The position numbers were made by a program, and so were the translations under genes. From positions 1 to 50,354 of the forward strand of contig JALZUD010000084.1 of NCBI GenBank assembly GCA_023301725.1: a DNA stretch of 50,354 nt, given 5' to 3'. Below the pieces are notes generated by a model. The model was not told where the DNA came from and searched no databases. It was given only the letters and a program-made list of their open reading frames with translations. Positions 26,814 through 34,717 of this stretch are shown here, in pieces (position 1 is the stretch's first letter; every line of letters starts with the position of its first letter). Origin of the DNA: Granulosicoccus sp. Its GTDB lineage: Bacteria > Pseudomonadota > Gammaproteobacteria > Granulosicoccales > Granulosicoccaceae.

Positions 26814-27653
26814 ATGAAAAAACTTGTACTAACTGGCGCACTAGGCCGACTCGGCTCCTACTTGCGAGAACCATTATCCAAAATGTGTGATGAGTTTGTA
26901 TCCACAGATATCCTGGATGCGCCTGCAAAGTTGCATGCCAATGAGACGTACGTCAAAGCAGACATCACCAGCCTTGATGCCATGGTTGAGCTGTTAGAAG
27001 GCGCAGACATGGTTATCCATTTCGCAGCAATTGGCGATGAAGCCCCGTTTGAGACATTGCTGGGCCCCAACTTTATCGGTGCTTACAATATCTGGGAAGC
27101 CGCATTTCGCAATAAGGTACGACGCGTAGTTTATGCATCATCCATTCACGCAGTGGGCATGCACAAGAAAACTGATTTTATTGGCATCGATGCCCCGCAT
27201 AAGCCTGATACGTTTTACGGCTTAGCCAAGTGCTTTGCTGAAGATCTGGCTAGCATGTACTGGGACAAGCGCGGCGTAGAATCTGTATGCATGCGTATTT
27301 TGTCTTGTGCACAAGTAACGAACCCGCGAGCAGTAGGTACATGGTTGTCTTATGATGATCTTATTTCACTAGTACAACGTTCAATCGACACACCCATTAC
27401 CGGCTTCTCTGTGGTCTACGGCGTATCAAACAATGACCGTGCCCCCGTGGATAATGCTAAAGCCCAACACTTGGGCTACCAGCCTAAAGACAATGCAGAG
27501 CAATTTGCACAAAGCATTTTCGCTGAAGCTGGACCACTTGACCCGCTAGATGCTGGTAATACTCATCACGGAGGGCCTTTTGCTTCTGTTGAGCTGGGCC
27601 ATAGTGGGGTGGCTGCTTTGAATTTGAACAGTGATGATGTGGCTAAGGCTTAG
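26814..27653 (+). CDS. NAD-dependent sugar/uronate dehydrogenase-like SDR
   Basis: A 279-residue extended short-chain dehydrogenase/epimerase. The start LVLTGALGRLGSYL is the glycine-rich NAD motif (TGxxGxxG-like), VYASSIHAVG holds the catalytic serine, and YGLAK gives the Tyr-x3-Lys pair. The combination resembles uronate dehydrogenase (Udh) and related NAD-dependent epimerases more than UDP-glucose epimerase. It follows the FAD oxidoreductase after 152 bases that include a palindromic repeat, so it may be a separate transcript. Whether it belongs to purine catabolism is unclear. Confidence 0.8.
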   Translation: MKKLVLTGALGRLGSYLREPLSKMCDEFVSTDILDAPAKLHANETYVKADITSLDAMVELLEGADMVIHFAAIGDEAPFETLLGPNFIGAYNIWEAAFRNKVRRVVYASSIHAVGMHKKTDFIGIDAPHKPDTFYGLAKCFAEDLASMYWDKRGVESVCMRILSCAQVTNPRAVGTWLSYDDLISLVQRSIDTPITGFSVVYGVSNNDRAPVDNAKAQHLGYQPKDNAEQFAQSIFAEAGPLDPLDAGNTHHGGPFASVELGHSGVAALNLNSDDVAKA

Positions 27654-27669
27654 TGGGTATTTGCGCCAA

Positions 27670-28131
27670 TCAAGTAGAAAATACACGCTGCATAAAAACG
27701 CTATATGAATCATGGATGTAGTCAGCAAATGGCTCGCACTCTACAAACCCTTGTTTTGCATACAGCTTGCGAGCTGGTGCAAAAGCATCCGGCGTTCCAG
27801 TTTCAAGCAACAGGCGCTTTAGATTGCGTTGCTTCGCCACCTCAATGATGTGGTTCAATAGCAGTTGCGCAACACCTTTGCGCTGATGTGCTGTGGCAGT
27901 CTTCATTGATTTTATCTCCGCCGACTTTGCATCGAGCATTTTAATGGCACCGCAGCCAAGCAGAACACCATTGTCTCTTACACTCCAGAAAGTGATCTCT
28001 GGTGCAGTAATAGCTTCCATATCGAGAGCGTGAACACTTTCAGGAGGAGAGTGCGTGCGCATATCTTCAAGATGCTCAAGTAGCAGTGCATGAATATCAG
28101 CGGTACGTGGATCCTCTTTTTGAATTTTCAT
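27670..28131 (-). CDS. GNAT family N-acetyltransferase
   Basis: A 153-residue GNAT enzyme that transfers an acetyl group from acetyl-CoA to an unknown amine. The acetyl-CoA pyrophosphate loop region is AHQRKGVAQLLLNHII, a version of the Q/RxxGxG/A motif, preceded by the beta strand AEIKSMKTA. The late ARKLYAKQGFVECEPFADY is typical of PhnO/ElaA-like GNATs. I start at the ATG at 28131 (MKIQKEDPR); the open frame extends 25 residues upstream without family likeness. It is convergent with the uronate-dehydrogenase-like gene and ends 16 bases from it. Confidence 0.85.
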   Translation of the reverse strand: MKIQKEDPRTADIHALLLEHLEDMRTHSPPESVHALDMEAITAPEITFWSVRDNGVLLGCGAIKMLDAKSAEIKSMKTATAHQRKGVAQLLLNHIIEVAKQRNLKRLLLETGTPDAFAPARKLYAKQGFVECEPFADYIHDSYSVFMQRVFST

Positions 28132-28595
28132 TGACCAAATACCTATCGCGCAAGTTATGTTGTTACAAGTCTCGTGTCGAATCGCTAAAGCAACCCTGTT
28201 CGTCAACCCTGTTGTTGTAGGCTACGATAGCCAATTTTTTTTCGTTTGCCATTTTACATTTTCAGACTGCACTAGTTTTTCCTTAAGTGCGCTTTCGAGA
28301 AGTGCAGACAGGTTGATCAGCATGTTTCTTGATTTTGCTAATAATTCACTGTGGATACTTAGAATAATTGATTTTTATTGTCCTTTTTGTCCTTTTTGTA
28401 CAGCACACCCATCGGTAGCTCCTAATATCGGCCGAAACACAGAGTAGCGTATTAGATTAAATATCGACTGTACGGAGTAGAGAGCTGCCGATGATTGTTA
28501 TATATAAGGCACAAGACAGCTCTACTCAGCAATATTTCATCTCACAAGCTCATCTGCCTGTCACACTTAGCCACCGCGCGAGTAGTGCAGTGTAG
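28132..28595. other. intergenic region before the sigma-factor operon
   Basis: About 460 bases without a convincing gene. It must carry the promoters of the GNAT gene (minus) and the ECF sigma operon (plus). It is AT-rich, with a 9-base direct repeat at about 28378-28396 (TTGTCCTTT twice). A 96-codon open frame on the plus strand (28157-28447) has Cys/Phe-rich composition and no family likeness; I regard it as noncoding. Confidence 0.5.
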
Positions 28596-29156
28596 ATGAA
28601 TGACTTACTCACACAATTTGATGAATCTGCCGCAACCACAGCGTTAGCGGGAGACGCTGCTGCCTTCGGGACTCTGGTTAGCGCCTACGAACGCCGTGTG
28701 TTCGCGTTTCTGGGCCGCATGGGATTCGATCAGGCCACTGCAGCGGATTTAGCACAGGATATCTTTGTGCGTGCCTGGCGCTTCCGTGGCAGCTTTGATC
28801 CATCACGAGGCACTGTCATTGGCTGGTTGTTCGGTATAGCACGCAATGTGGCGCTGACTGAGTGGCGCCGAGCTGGGCGTCGTCCCACCGAGTGTGTGGA
28901 CGATGGGGCTATAGACAACATCTGCAGTCCAGACGATGCTTCGCATGCACTGGAACAGATCCAGCAACGCGACCGGCTACATCGTGCTTTGCAGCAGTTG
29001 TCAGATGCAGATCGGACGGCGATTGCTTTGTCTTATATCGACGGCTTGTCAGCACCAGAAGCCGCAACTCTACTTAATTGTCGCGTCGATGCTTTTCGAG
29101 CCCGACTCTCGCGTGCACGACGGCGGCTCGCTGCCGTGCTGGAGGAAACAACATGA
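28596..29156 (+). CDS. ECF RNA polymerase sigma factor
   Basis: A 186-residue sigma70-family ECF factor with region 2 (LAQDIFVRAWRFRGSFDPSRG, core-binding and -10 recognition) at about 55-95 and region 4 (LHRALQQLSDADRTAIALSYIDGLSAPEAATLL) at about 125-165, ending in an Arg-rich helix. It directs polymerase to a small regulon under the control of a partner. The ATG start at 28596 is supported by codon frame and length. Its stop overlaps the next start (ATGA), the usual layout for a sigma and its anti-sigma. Confidence 0.9.
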   Translation: MNDLLTQFDESAATTALAGDAAAFGTLVSAYERRVFAFLGRMGFDQATAADLAQDIFVRAWRFRGSFDPSRGTVIGWLFGIARNVALTEWRRAGRRPTECVDDGAIDNICSPDDASHALEQIQQRDRLHRALQQLSDADRTAIALSYIDGLSAPEAATLLNCRVDAFRARLSRARRRLAAVLEETT

Positions 29157-29410
29157 ATACAAACAATAACCTTCCACCCGAATGGGACGAGTTGCTGAAC
29201 AGCGGGTTGATTGAGCCGCCAGTTGACTTTCAACAACGCGTAATGCAGCGAGTTGAACAGGAAGAGCTTGCACCTGCACAAGTGCCCTCTCTGATTAGTA
29301 GGGTGGCGAACGCGGTACAGATTGGGCTTGTGCTGCTCGGCGCTATTGCTGCCGGTTGGCAGACGCTAGGTTTTATTTTTGGCCTTTGGGCCACATCACT
29401 TGCTATCTAG
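29153..29410 (+). CDS. small one-helix protein, candidate anti-sigma factor
   Basis: An 85-residue protein starting at the ATG at 29153, with GGAGG 8 bases upstream, overlapping the sigma-factor stop by 4 bases. Residues 1-50 are polar (LPPEWDELLNSGLIEPPVDF; FQQRVMQRVEQEE) and residues about 52-80 form one hydrophobic helix (AVQIGLVLLGAIAAGW...). The start PPVDFQQRVMQRV is like the N-terminal segment of many anti-sigma proteins, but no zinc-binding HxxxCxxC is present. Role as anti-sigma factor is inferred from coupling and membrane anchor only. Confidence 0.6.
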   Translation: MNTNNNLPPEWDELLNSGLIEPPVDFQQRVMQRVEQEELAPAQVPSLISRVANAVQIGLVLLGAIAAGWQTLGFIFGLWATSLAI

Positions 29411-29421
29411 GAGATTCACTT

Positions 29422-30270
29422 ATGAGTAACATAGCTGCCCCTCGACGTCCATGGTTAGCCGCCTTGCTATCTCTCGTATTGCCAGGTTTTGGCCAGTTTT
29501 ATGTGGGTGATGCGAATCGCGCGCTAGGGTTCGTGTTGGTGTTCGCGCTGTTGGGAATTCCAGTGGTAGTTGTCATATCGCTTCTTTTGCCCATTGAGCT
29601 AACAGGTGTAGCAGTTGCGTTGGCAACACTTGCCAGCATAGGTGTATGGCTTTACGCTATCGTGGATGCTTGGCGTCAGGCGAGGCGATGCGATCCGTTT
29701 ATACCTGCTGCATGGCAGACGCGCACGGTGTATACCAGTGTATTCCTGTTGATAGCATTCGTGCTATTGCCCTCGGTGTTAGGCTTCGTGCGTCAAAACC
29801 TGGTACAAGCGTTTCACATCCCGAACGGCAGCATGAGTCCAACGCTAGCCACTGGCGATATGTTGTTCGCTAATATGAACTACAACTGCCCGACTTGCTT
29901 AGCAGCGGTGAAGCGCGGCGACGTTGCCATCTTTGTCTATCCCGACAATCGCACTCAATATTTTGTCAAGCGTATCGTTGCGATGCCTGGGGACACGATC
30001 GAGATAGACGCTGGTGAGTTGATCATCAACGGTACGTTGACCCCCGATGCTTTCAGCGGTGATGCATCGATCAAAATGGATGAACACAAGGTTGCGCCGG
30101 GTCATGTTTTCGTACTGGGCGACAAACGCAACCTCAGCCTAGACTCGCGTCATTTTGGTGATGTGCCGTTGTCGGATGTAGTGGGTCGCCCCCGTCAGAT
30201 CTGGTTCTCGAACGGAGAAGAGGGTGTACGTTGGGATCGCATCGGCAAGTCAATTCAGGACACTCTTTGA
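29422..30270 (+). CDS. signal peptidase I with extra N-terminal membrane helices
   Basis: A 282-residue S26-family signal peptidase. The Ser-Lys dyad is Ser137 in IPNGSMSPTLATGD and Lys183 in YFVKRIVAMPGD; box E follows as LGDKRNLSLDSRHFG. Before the catalytic domain lie about 115 residues with three or so hydrophobic helices, opening with LAALLSLVLPGFGQFYVGD, which resembles the TM2-type membrane module. Typical LepB has two helices, so the layout is unusual. The ATG at 29422 has AGGAG upstream. It is the third gene in an operon with an ECF sigma factor, so this is probably a dedicated rather than the main signal peptidase. Confidence 0.88.
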   Translation: MSNIAAPRRPWLAALLSLVLPGFGQFYVGDANRALGFVLVFALLGIPVVVVISLLLPIELTGVAVALATLASIGVWLYAIVDAWRQARRCDPFIPAAWQTRTVYTSVFLLIAFVLLPSVLGFVRQNLVQAFHIPNGSMSPTLATGDMLFANMNYNCPTCLAAVKRGDVAIFVYPDNRTQYFVKRIVAMPGDTIEIDAGELIINGTLTPDAFSGDASIKMDEHKVAPGHVFVLGDKRNLSLDSRHFGDVPLSDVVGRPRQIWFSNGEEGVRWDRIGKSIQDTL

Positions 30271-30516
30271 TAGTCGATGGGCACTGATCTACATCTGGAT
30301 GTCTAGAACTCTCTGGAGTGACTTCTAAGGAATGCACATATCTGCGCTGATGCCAATGCAGCCTTATGAGCGAACGAAAAACAGCAGGCCAGTAACTTAT
30401 CGATAAAAGAAATAGGACGTGTAACGTTCATTTACTGACTTAACCAACGATAAAGAGGTAGGGATTTAACAATTAGCCGAGATTCATGACGATTGTACTT
30501 ACATGGAATACTTGAG

Positions 30517-32208
30517 ATGAGATTAGGCATCAGGAACATTGTGATCACCCTGATCATTGCCACGGTCATTTTGAACATGTCCATTGCAAGTCTGTACGGT
30601 GCTGTCGAGATGCGAAAGCAATTTCAAAGTGAACTCAATGAATTGATTCAGAGCACTGGAGAGCGCGCAGTGCTAGGGCTGACCAGCTCGATGTGGGACA
30701 TGGATACAGACAGTGCAAACAAGTTATTGAATGCAGAATTCAATGAGCGTCGCATCCATGCCGTTAGTCTTCAAGATGCCAATTTCAAGTTTATCTCCGG
30801 AAAGATACGCACTGAGCAAGGAGACATAGAGTTCATCGATCCTAGCGTAGAATTGGCTGAAGCTGGATACCTTTCCAAAACATTCAACATTGAATTTGAA
30901 GAAGAATTTCTGGGTACTTTGCAGATAACAGTTACGCAGAAGTTCATGCAACAGGCTTTAAGTGATTTCTATATTAGTGAAGTAGTAAAAACAGCAATAA
31001 TGACAATTTTTCTTGTTATTTCAATGACCGTTATATTGAATCGCATTCTGATCAAACCACTGACTCAGTTAACCGTAGCTGCCAACGCACTGAGCCTTGG
31101 AAATCTTGACACACCAATAAACAGTCACGCAGTGGTTGAAATCGGTGAGCTGGCAAGCGCCTTGGAAGTTTTCAAGAAAAATGCCTCTGAAAAAAATATT
31201 CTAGAGGAAAAACAAAAACTAGAGCGGCAAACTATAAGGCAGCAAGAAGATGACAATCGGAGAGTGAAAGAGGAACGCTTGGAAGCTGAAAGAAAACTAC
31301 AACAGGAAAAGCTGCTTGCCTCTGAACGTGAAAGTGAGCAAGCCCAGATTCTGCAAGAACGTGCAGACTCTTTATTAGTCGTTGTCGACGCGGTTGCTAA
31401 TGGTGATCTTTCGCGTGGTATGAGGTTAGTTGGAGACGACGCAATTGGAAGAATAGCGCGACGAGTTGACCAGCTTGTGACGCATTTGAGAAGCAGTCTG
31501 CACCAGATAGCCAACAGTGCTATTTCCCTCAGCGAAGCGTCCAAAGCTCTTTCAGTAACAAGTCAAAATATTTCCGCAACTACAGAGCAGACATCCAAGC
31601 GGGTCATAGTGGTTTCTTCTGCAGCAGAGCAGATTAGTTCTGATGTCGAAATGGTAGCCGCTGCTGCTGTTGAAATGAGTGCAACAGTCTCCGGAATTTC
31701 AAAAAATACAGATCAGGTGTCAGCAGTCGCAACAGAGGCCACTCAGATAACAAACGAGACTCGCGATATCGTGCAACAACTAGCAGAGTCCTCAAACGGC
31801 ATCGGCGGTGTAATCAAGACCATCACATCAATTGCTGAACAGACTAATCTTCTCGCACTTAATGCGACGATAGAGGCTGCACGTGCTGGCGATGCAGGTA
31901 AAGGATTTGCTGTAGTGGCAAACGAAGTTAAAGAACTTGCAAAAGAGACAGCAACAGCAACAGAAGAAATCAGTCAACGGATTGTAACTATTCAAAATAA
32001 CAGCGTATCAGTTACAGAATCCATTTCCAGTGTCGGTCAGATTATTGATCAAATAAACCAACATCAAATTTCAGTGTCAAGTGCTGTTGAGGAACAAGCG
32101 ACGGCTACGAAAGAAATTTCTCGTACGGTTTCTGAAACAGCGCGCGGTAGCCGTGAAATTTCATTGAATATTTCATCCGTTGAAGAAGCCGCAAAAAAAC
32201 ATCGATAG
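30517..32208 (+). CDS. methyl-accepting chemotaxis protein, 3' end frameshifted
   Basis: A transmembrane chemoreceptor. Residues about 8-30 form helix 1, a small periplasmic sensor domain follows ([19 protein letters not shown]) to about 155, helix 2 is at about 158-178, a HAMP domain at about 178-235, then a long coiled coil. The signalling hairpin tip [20 protein letters not shown] is intact, so it can talk to CheA and CheW. The reading frame stops at 32208 with 563 residues, but the missing C-terminal 42 residues are present in the -1 frame right after a run of seven A (32193-32199). See the separate entry. Start ATG at 30517 has GGAA 8 bases upstream. Confidence 0.85.
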   Translation: MRLGIRNIVITLIIATVILNMSIASLYGAVEMRKQFQSELNELIQSTGERAVLGLTSSMWDMDTDSANKLLNAEFNERRIHAVSLQDANFKFISGKIRTEQGDIEFIDPSVELAEAGYLSKTFNIEFEEEFLGTLQITVTQKFMQQALSDFYISEVVKTAIMTIFLVISMTVILNRILIKPLTQLTVAANALSLGNLDTPINSHAVVEIGELASALEVFKKNASEKNILEEKQKLERQTIRQQEDDNRRVKEERLEAERKLQQEKLLASERESEQAQILQERADSLLVVVDAVANGDLSRGMRLVGDDAIGRIARRVDQLVTHLRSSLHQIANSAISLSEASKALSVTSQNISATTEQTSKRVIVVSSAAEQISSDVEMVAAAAVEMSATVSGISKNTDQVSAVATEATQITNETRDIVQQLAESSNGIGGVIKTITSIAEQTNLLALNATIEAARAGDAGKGFAVVANEVKELAKETATATEEISQRIVTIQNNSVSVTESISSVGQIIDQINQHQISVSSAVEEQATATKEISRTVSETARGSREISLNISSVEEAAKKHR

Positions 32209-32327
32209 ATGCAAGGCAAGCTCAACAAGCTTCTATTGATTTGGAAATGATGGCTGCAAATTTACGAGCTCTAGTTGCCGAGTTCAAGCTTGAAGAAAAG
32301 CACAATACTGACGCTAAGGCAGCGTAA
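32191..32327 (+). other. A7 frameshift site and out-of-frame chemoreceptor tail
   Basis: In the chemoreceptor frame, codons GCA AAA AAA are followed by CAT CGA TAG. Reading one base back after AAA AAA gives ACA TCG ATA GAT and a further 42 residues to a TAA at 32325-32327, ending in LRALVAEFKLEEK. That is the normal end of this receptor class (MAANLRALVAEFKL), so the tail belongs to the gene. The site A-AAA-AAA is a known slippery heptamer form for -1 frameshifting. Sequencing error, an inactivating indel, phase variation or programmed frameshift are all possible. Confidence 0.7.
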
Positions 32328-32410
32328 GTACATAAGTAGCCGTTAGCGTGCATGAAATTTCCAACAGCAATGGCATTCAACTTTAAAATTATCAATGTGA
32401 GGTATATGTA

Positions 32411-33187
32411 ATGACCAAATTTATGAAAGCGGTTGCCGCACTGGCATTTTTTCAGAGCATAAGTATTGCGCATGCTGAAACTATAGAAATTGCTGCTATT
32501 GACTGGTGTCCACAACTGTGCACAAACGAAGAAAGACAAGGCTTTATTTTGGATATTGTCAAAGAGGTTTATGCGAACAGTGAATTCAACTTGTCAATAA
32601 ATTTCTACCCTTGGCCGCGTGCTGTAGCATCGGTGGAAAACGGTCGTGCAGATATATTGCTCTCGCCAACGAAAAATGAAGCACCTGACCTGTTATTTCC
32701 AGATAGTGAGGTAGCTGTTCAGATGGTTTGCTTTTTCACAAAATCTGACTCTTCCTGGAGCTACACTGGATTACCATCGTTGAAGGGTATCAAAGCCTCA
32801 GCACACCGTGACGGCTATTTTGGTGAAATCGATGACTACATGAAAGACAATAAAAAGCAGTTTCAATATACAGTAGGAGACGGTAATTACATTCCCAATA
32901 ATTTGAAGAAAATGGATGCTGGTCGTATCGATGCCATGCTCTTTACAAAAAATTCAGTCATGAATGAGATCGAGTCAAACGGCGTTTCAGACAACTACCG
33001 ACAAGCGGGATGCGTTACGTCAGAGAAAGTGTACGTTGCCTTCTCAAACAATAGTCGCAACGCAGAAGCGGTTCAATCAATGAAAGACTTTTTTGATAAA
33101 CGAATGATTGAGTTACGGAGCAACGGAACAATTTCGGCAATAATGGGAAAATACGGTCTTGATGATTGGACCAAAACTGCTCCTTGA
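32411..33187 (+). CDS. periplasmic solute-binding protein (SBP_bac_3-like)
   Basis: A 258-residue exported protein with a signal peptide ending AHA near residue 22 and a two-lobed substrate-binding fold of the polar amino acid family. Family features include GFILDIVKEVY, FYPWPRAVASVENGRADILLSPT and the end AIMGKYGLDDW. There is no ABC permease or ATPase gene nearby, so it is an orphan binding protein. It starts 84 bases after the chemoreceptor tail and has GAGGTATAT upstream. A ligand-sensing partner for the receptor is plausible. The two Cys in WCPQLC may form a disulfide. Confidence 0.8.
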   Translation: MTKFMKAVAALAFFQSISIAHAETIEIAAIDWCPQLCTNEERQGFILDIVKEVYANSEFNLSINFYPWPRAVASVENGRADILLSPTKNEAPDLLFPDSEVAVQMVCFFTKSDSSWSYTGLPSLKGIKASAHRDGYFGEIDDYMKDNKKQFQYTVGDGNYIPNNLKKMDAGRIDAMLFTKNSVMNEIESNGVSDNYRQAGCVTSEKVYVAFSNNSRNAEAVQSMKDFFDKRMIELRSNGTISAIMGKYGLDDWTKTAP

Positions 33188-33262
33188 GTAATCTTTGGAG
33201 TTCACCCGAATTGTTGGACATCTCAACCTGGTCGATAATGTTTACAGAGGGTGAGCTTACTT

Positions 33263-33293
33263 ACGAATCACTGAATGGAAAAAAATGATTCGT
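33263..33293. repeat. inverted repeat between convergent genes
   Basis: ACGAATCA (33263-33270) and TGATTCGT (33286-33293) form an 8-bp stem around a 15-base A-rich loop. A 12-bp palindrome GCTGGCGCCAGC follows at 33313-33324. They lie in the 256-base gap between the convergent binding-protein and GFA genes and may be transcript ends, although no T-tract was found. Confidence 0.4.
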
Positions 33294-33443
33294 GGTTGGG
33301 TAGATGCTACAGGCTGGCGCCAGCTGCTATAGAATTATTCTTCGGTTGACGTGTACTGAGATTAAACACTCGGGTAGGGGCCTGCAAGCTGATTAGATCC
33401 TGACTCACTGATCAATAAAAGCTGCTGGAACAGTATCTCCAGT

Positions 33444-33806
33444 TCAGTCCATTGCAGCTCCAATAGTTTGGCGTATGGGTATACCTTCGTGGTCAAAGTC
33501 TTTCAAACAGAAGATATTCACGCCATAGCTGTCCGGAGCACTGCGCTTGTTGTGGAATGTATAGATGCCACAGACGTTGCAAAAGAAATGGCGAGCAGTG
33601 TGAGTATGGAATTGATATTCTGTGAGTTGATCTGTGCCAGTGAGGAGTTTGAAGTCGTTTTCTGAAACTTTTACCATTAACGCATTTTTAAGGCGGCAGA
33701 TCGAGCAGTCGTATGTTGTAAGCTCCTCAAAGTTACTGGTAATTTCAAACTGAACTGCGCTGCAATGGCAAGCGCCTAGGTATTTTTGTGCTGATGGACT
33801 GTTCAT
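33444..33806 (-). CDS. GFA domain protein 1
   Basis: A 120-residue Gfa-fold (CENP-V/GFA) protein. It has the zinc-binding cysteine pattern: GACHCSAVQF (CxC), YDCSICRLKNAL (CxxC) and FFCNVCGIYTFH (CxxC). The family is named after a glutathione-dependent formaldehyde-activating enzyme, but most members have no proven reaction. A second, related copy lies upstream at 33912, in the same direction. Both end without other domains. No formaldehyde pathway genes are next to it, so the function is open. Confidence 0.85.
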   Translation of the reverse strand: MNSPSAQKYLGACHCSAVQFEITSNFEELTTYDCSICRLKNALMVKVSENDFKLLTGTDQLTEYQFHTHTARHFFCNVCGIYTFHNKRSAPDSYGVNIFCLKDFDHEGIPIRQTIGAAMD

Positions 33807-33911
33807 TGTCTGTTTTTCATCTATTGTTGGCCGGTTCTACGGAATATTTCTCGAGAACTACCAATACACCTTGAAGGTACTGACTTCCAGCTTTCATATC
33901 AAATTTGCGGA

Positions 33912-34334
33912 TTACGTTTCAGAGTAACGCAGCACGCCCGCTATGCGTGTTTCAGAATTATTGTCTGTTGGGTGATTGATGCCATCACTGACAATCACTT
34001 CCTTAAAATCGAATGGGCTCACGCCTTCGATGCACGAGACATTCACTCCTAATTCATTTGGGTTTGAACGGCGCTGATGGTGCGTATAGATGCCGCAAGC
34101 AGAACAAAAATAATGTTTTGCTGCATTCGTGTTGAATTGATACAGCGTCAATTTGTCTTGCCCTTGCACAAATTCGATTCCATCCAGGTTGGCAGTTACT
34201 GCGATCGCACCACGCATACGGCAGTAGGAACACGAGCATCTTCTGATTGTGTCGAACTCATCTGTTAATCGGACTTTGAACGTTACCAATCCACAATGAC
34301 AAGACGCTAGATATGTTTCAATTTCTACATTCAT
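33912..34334 (-). CDS. GFA domain protein 2
   Basis: A 140-residue Gfa-fold protein, paralogous to the neighbour at 33444. Cysteines: LASCHCGLVTF (CxC), CSCSYCRMRGAI (CxxC region with an extra Cys) and YFCSACGIYTHH (CxxC). Shared features with copy 1 include YQFNTNAAKHYFC against YQFHTHTARHFFC and RSxPxxxGVN, which point to a tandem duplication followed by divergence. I start at the ATG at 34334; the frame extends 16 residues further upstream without family likeness. Confidence 0.82.
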   Translation of the reverse strand: MNVEIETYLASCHCGLVTFKVRLTDEFDTIRRCSCSYCRMRGAIAVTANLDGIEFVQGQDKLTLYQFNTNAAKHYFCSACGIYTHHQRRSNPNELGVNVSCIEGVSPFDFKEVIVSDGINHPTDNNSETRIAGVLRYSET

Positions 34335-34480
34335 TTTTTGTTCTCTATTCGTGCAGCGGCGCATTGCATCAACACATTCCACCTTTTAGATCGTGCCCAG
34401 TTCATTTTAATGATCACATCCCTTGTTTTAACAACTCCACTTTCCACTACATCAAGGCGCAACCCGGTTCTATGCACAAG

Positions 34481-34512
34481 ACCACACAGGGTGCCGCGCG
34501 GCGTGGTTTTTT
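34481..34512 (+). terminator. intrinsic terminator-like hairpin, plus strand, no obvious gene
   Basis: ACCAC (34481-34485) can pair with GTGGT (34503-34507) around the self-complementary core GCCGCGCGGC (34493-34502), followed at once by a run of six T. The layout is that of a rho-independent terminator reading left to right. The nearest plus-strand gene ends 1.3 kb upstream, so it may end a small RNA or be a remnant. Unpaired bases within the left arm reduce confidence. Confidence 0.45.
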
Positions 34513-34600
34513 GTAGTCATGAACAAGGCTCGGCTAGACGTTGCCCGTTGCACAGCACGTGTCCAACATCTACATTCCCTGTGTGCGACTAGGTCATCAA

Positions 34601-34664
34601 TTAACGACTTAACGACTTAACGACTTAACGACTTAACGACTTAACGACTTAACGACTCAACGAG
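34601..34664. repeat. 8-bp tandem repeat, seven perfect copies plus one degenerate
   Basis: The unit TTAACGAC is repeated seven times without error (34601-34656) and once as TCAACGAG (34657-34664). It lies in noncoding DNA 54 bases beyond the stop of the VOC gene. No spacers are present, so it is not CRISPR. Such arrays change length by slippage. Confidence 0.9.
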
Positions 34665-34717
34665 TTCGTACCTACACCATACATCGAAACACTTAAGCTA
34701 AGGACAGCAGCTCAAGT

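Larger units (their letters stand above)
34335..34717. other. intergenic region with terminator-like hairpin and tandem repeat
   Basis: About 380 bases between the start of the second GFA gene and the end of the VOC gene, both on the minus strand. The left part should hold the GFA promoter. It also holds a GC-rich hairpin with a T run (34481-34512) and an 8-bp tandem repeat (34601-34664), listed separately. Short plus-strand open frames here lack family likeness and were not accepted. Confidence 0.55.

Noticed and set aside
28157-28447. A 96-codon plus-strand open frame between the GNAT and sigma genes
   Set aside because: Cys/Phe-rich composition with no recognisable motif, no clear ribosome-binding site; it overlaps the start of the GNAT gene region on the other strand.
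32209-32327. A separate small gene after the chemoreceptor
   Set aside because: The residues match the normal receptor C-terminus and lack a start codon with a ribosome-binding site, so they are part of the receptor gene in another frame.
34601-34664. CRISPR-like repeat array
   Set aside because: Units are 8 bases and contiguous with no spacers, and no cas gene is present. It is a simple tandem repeat.
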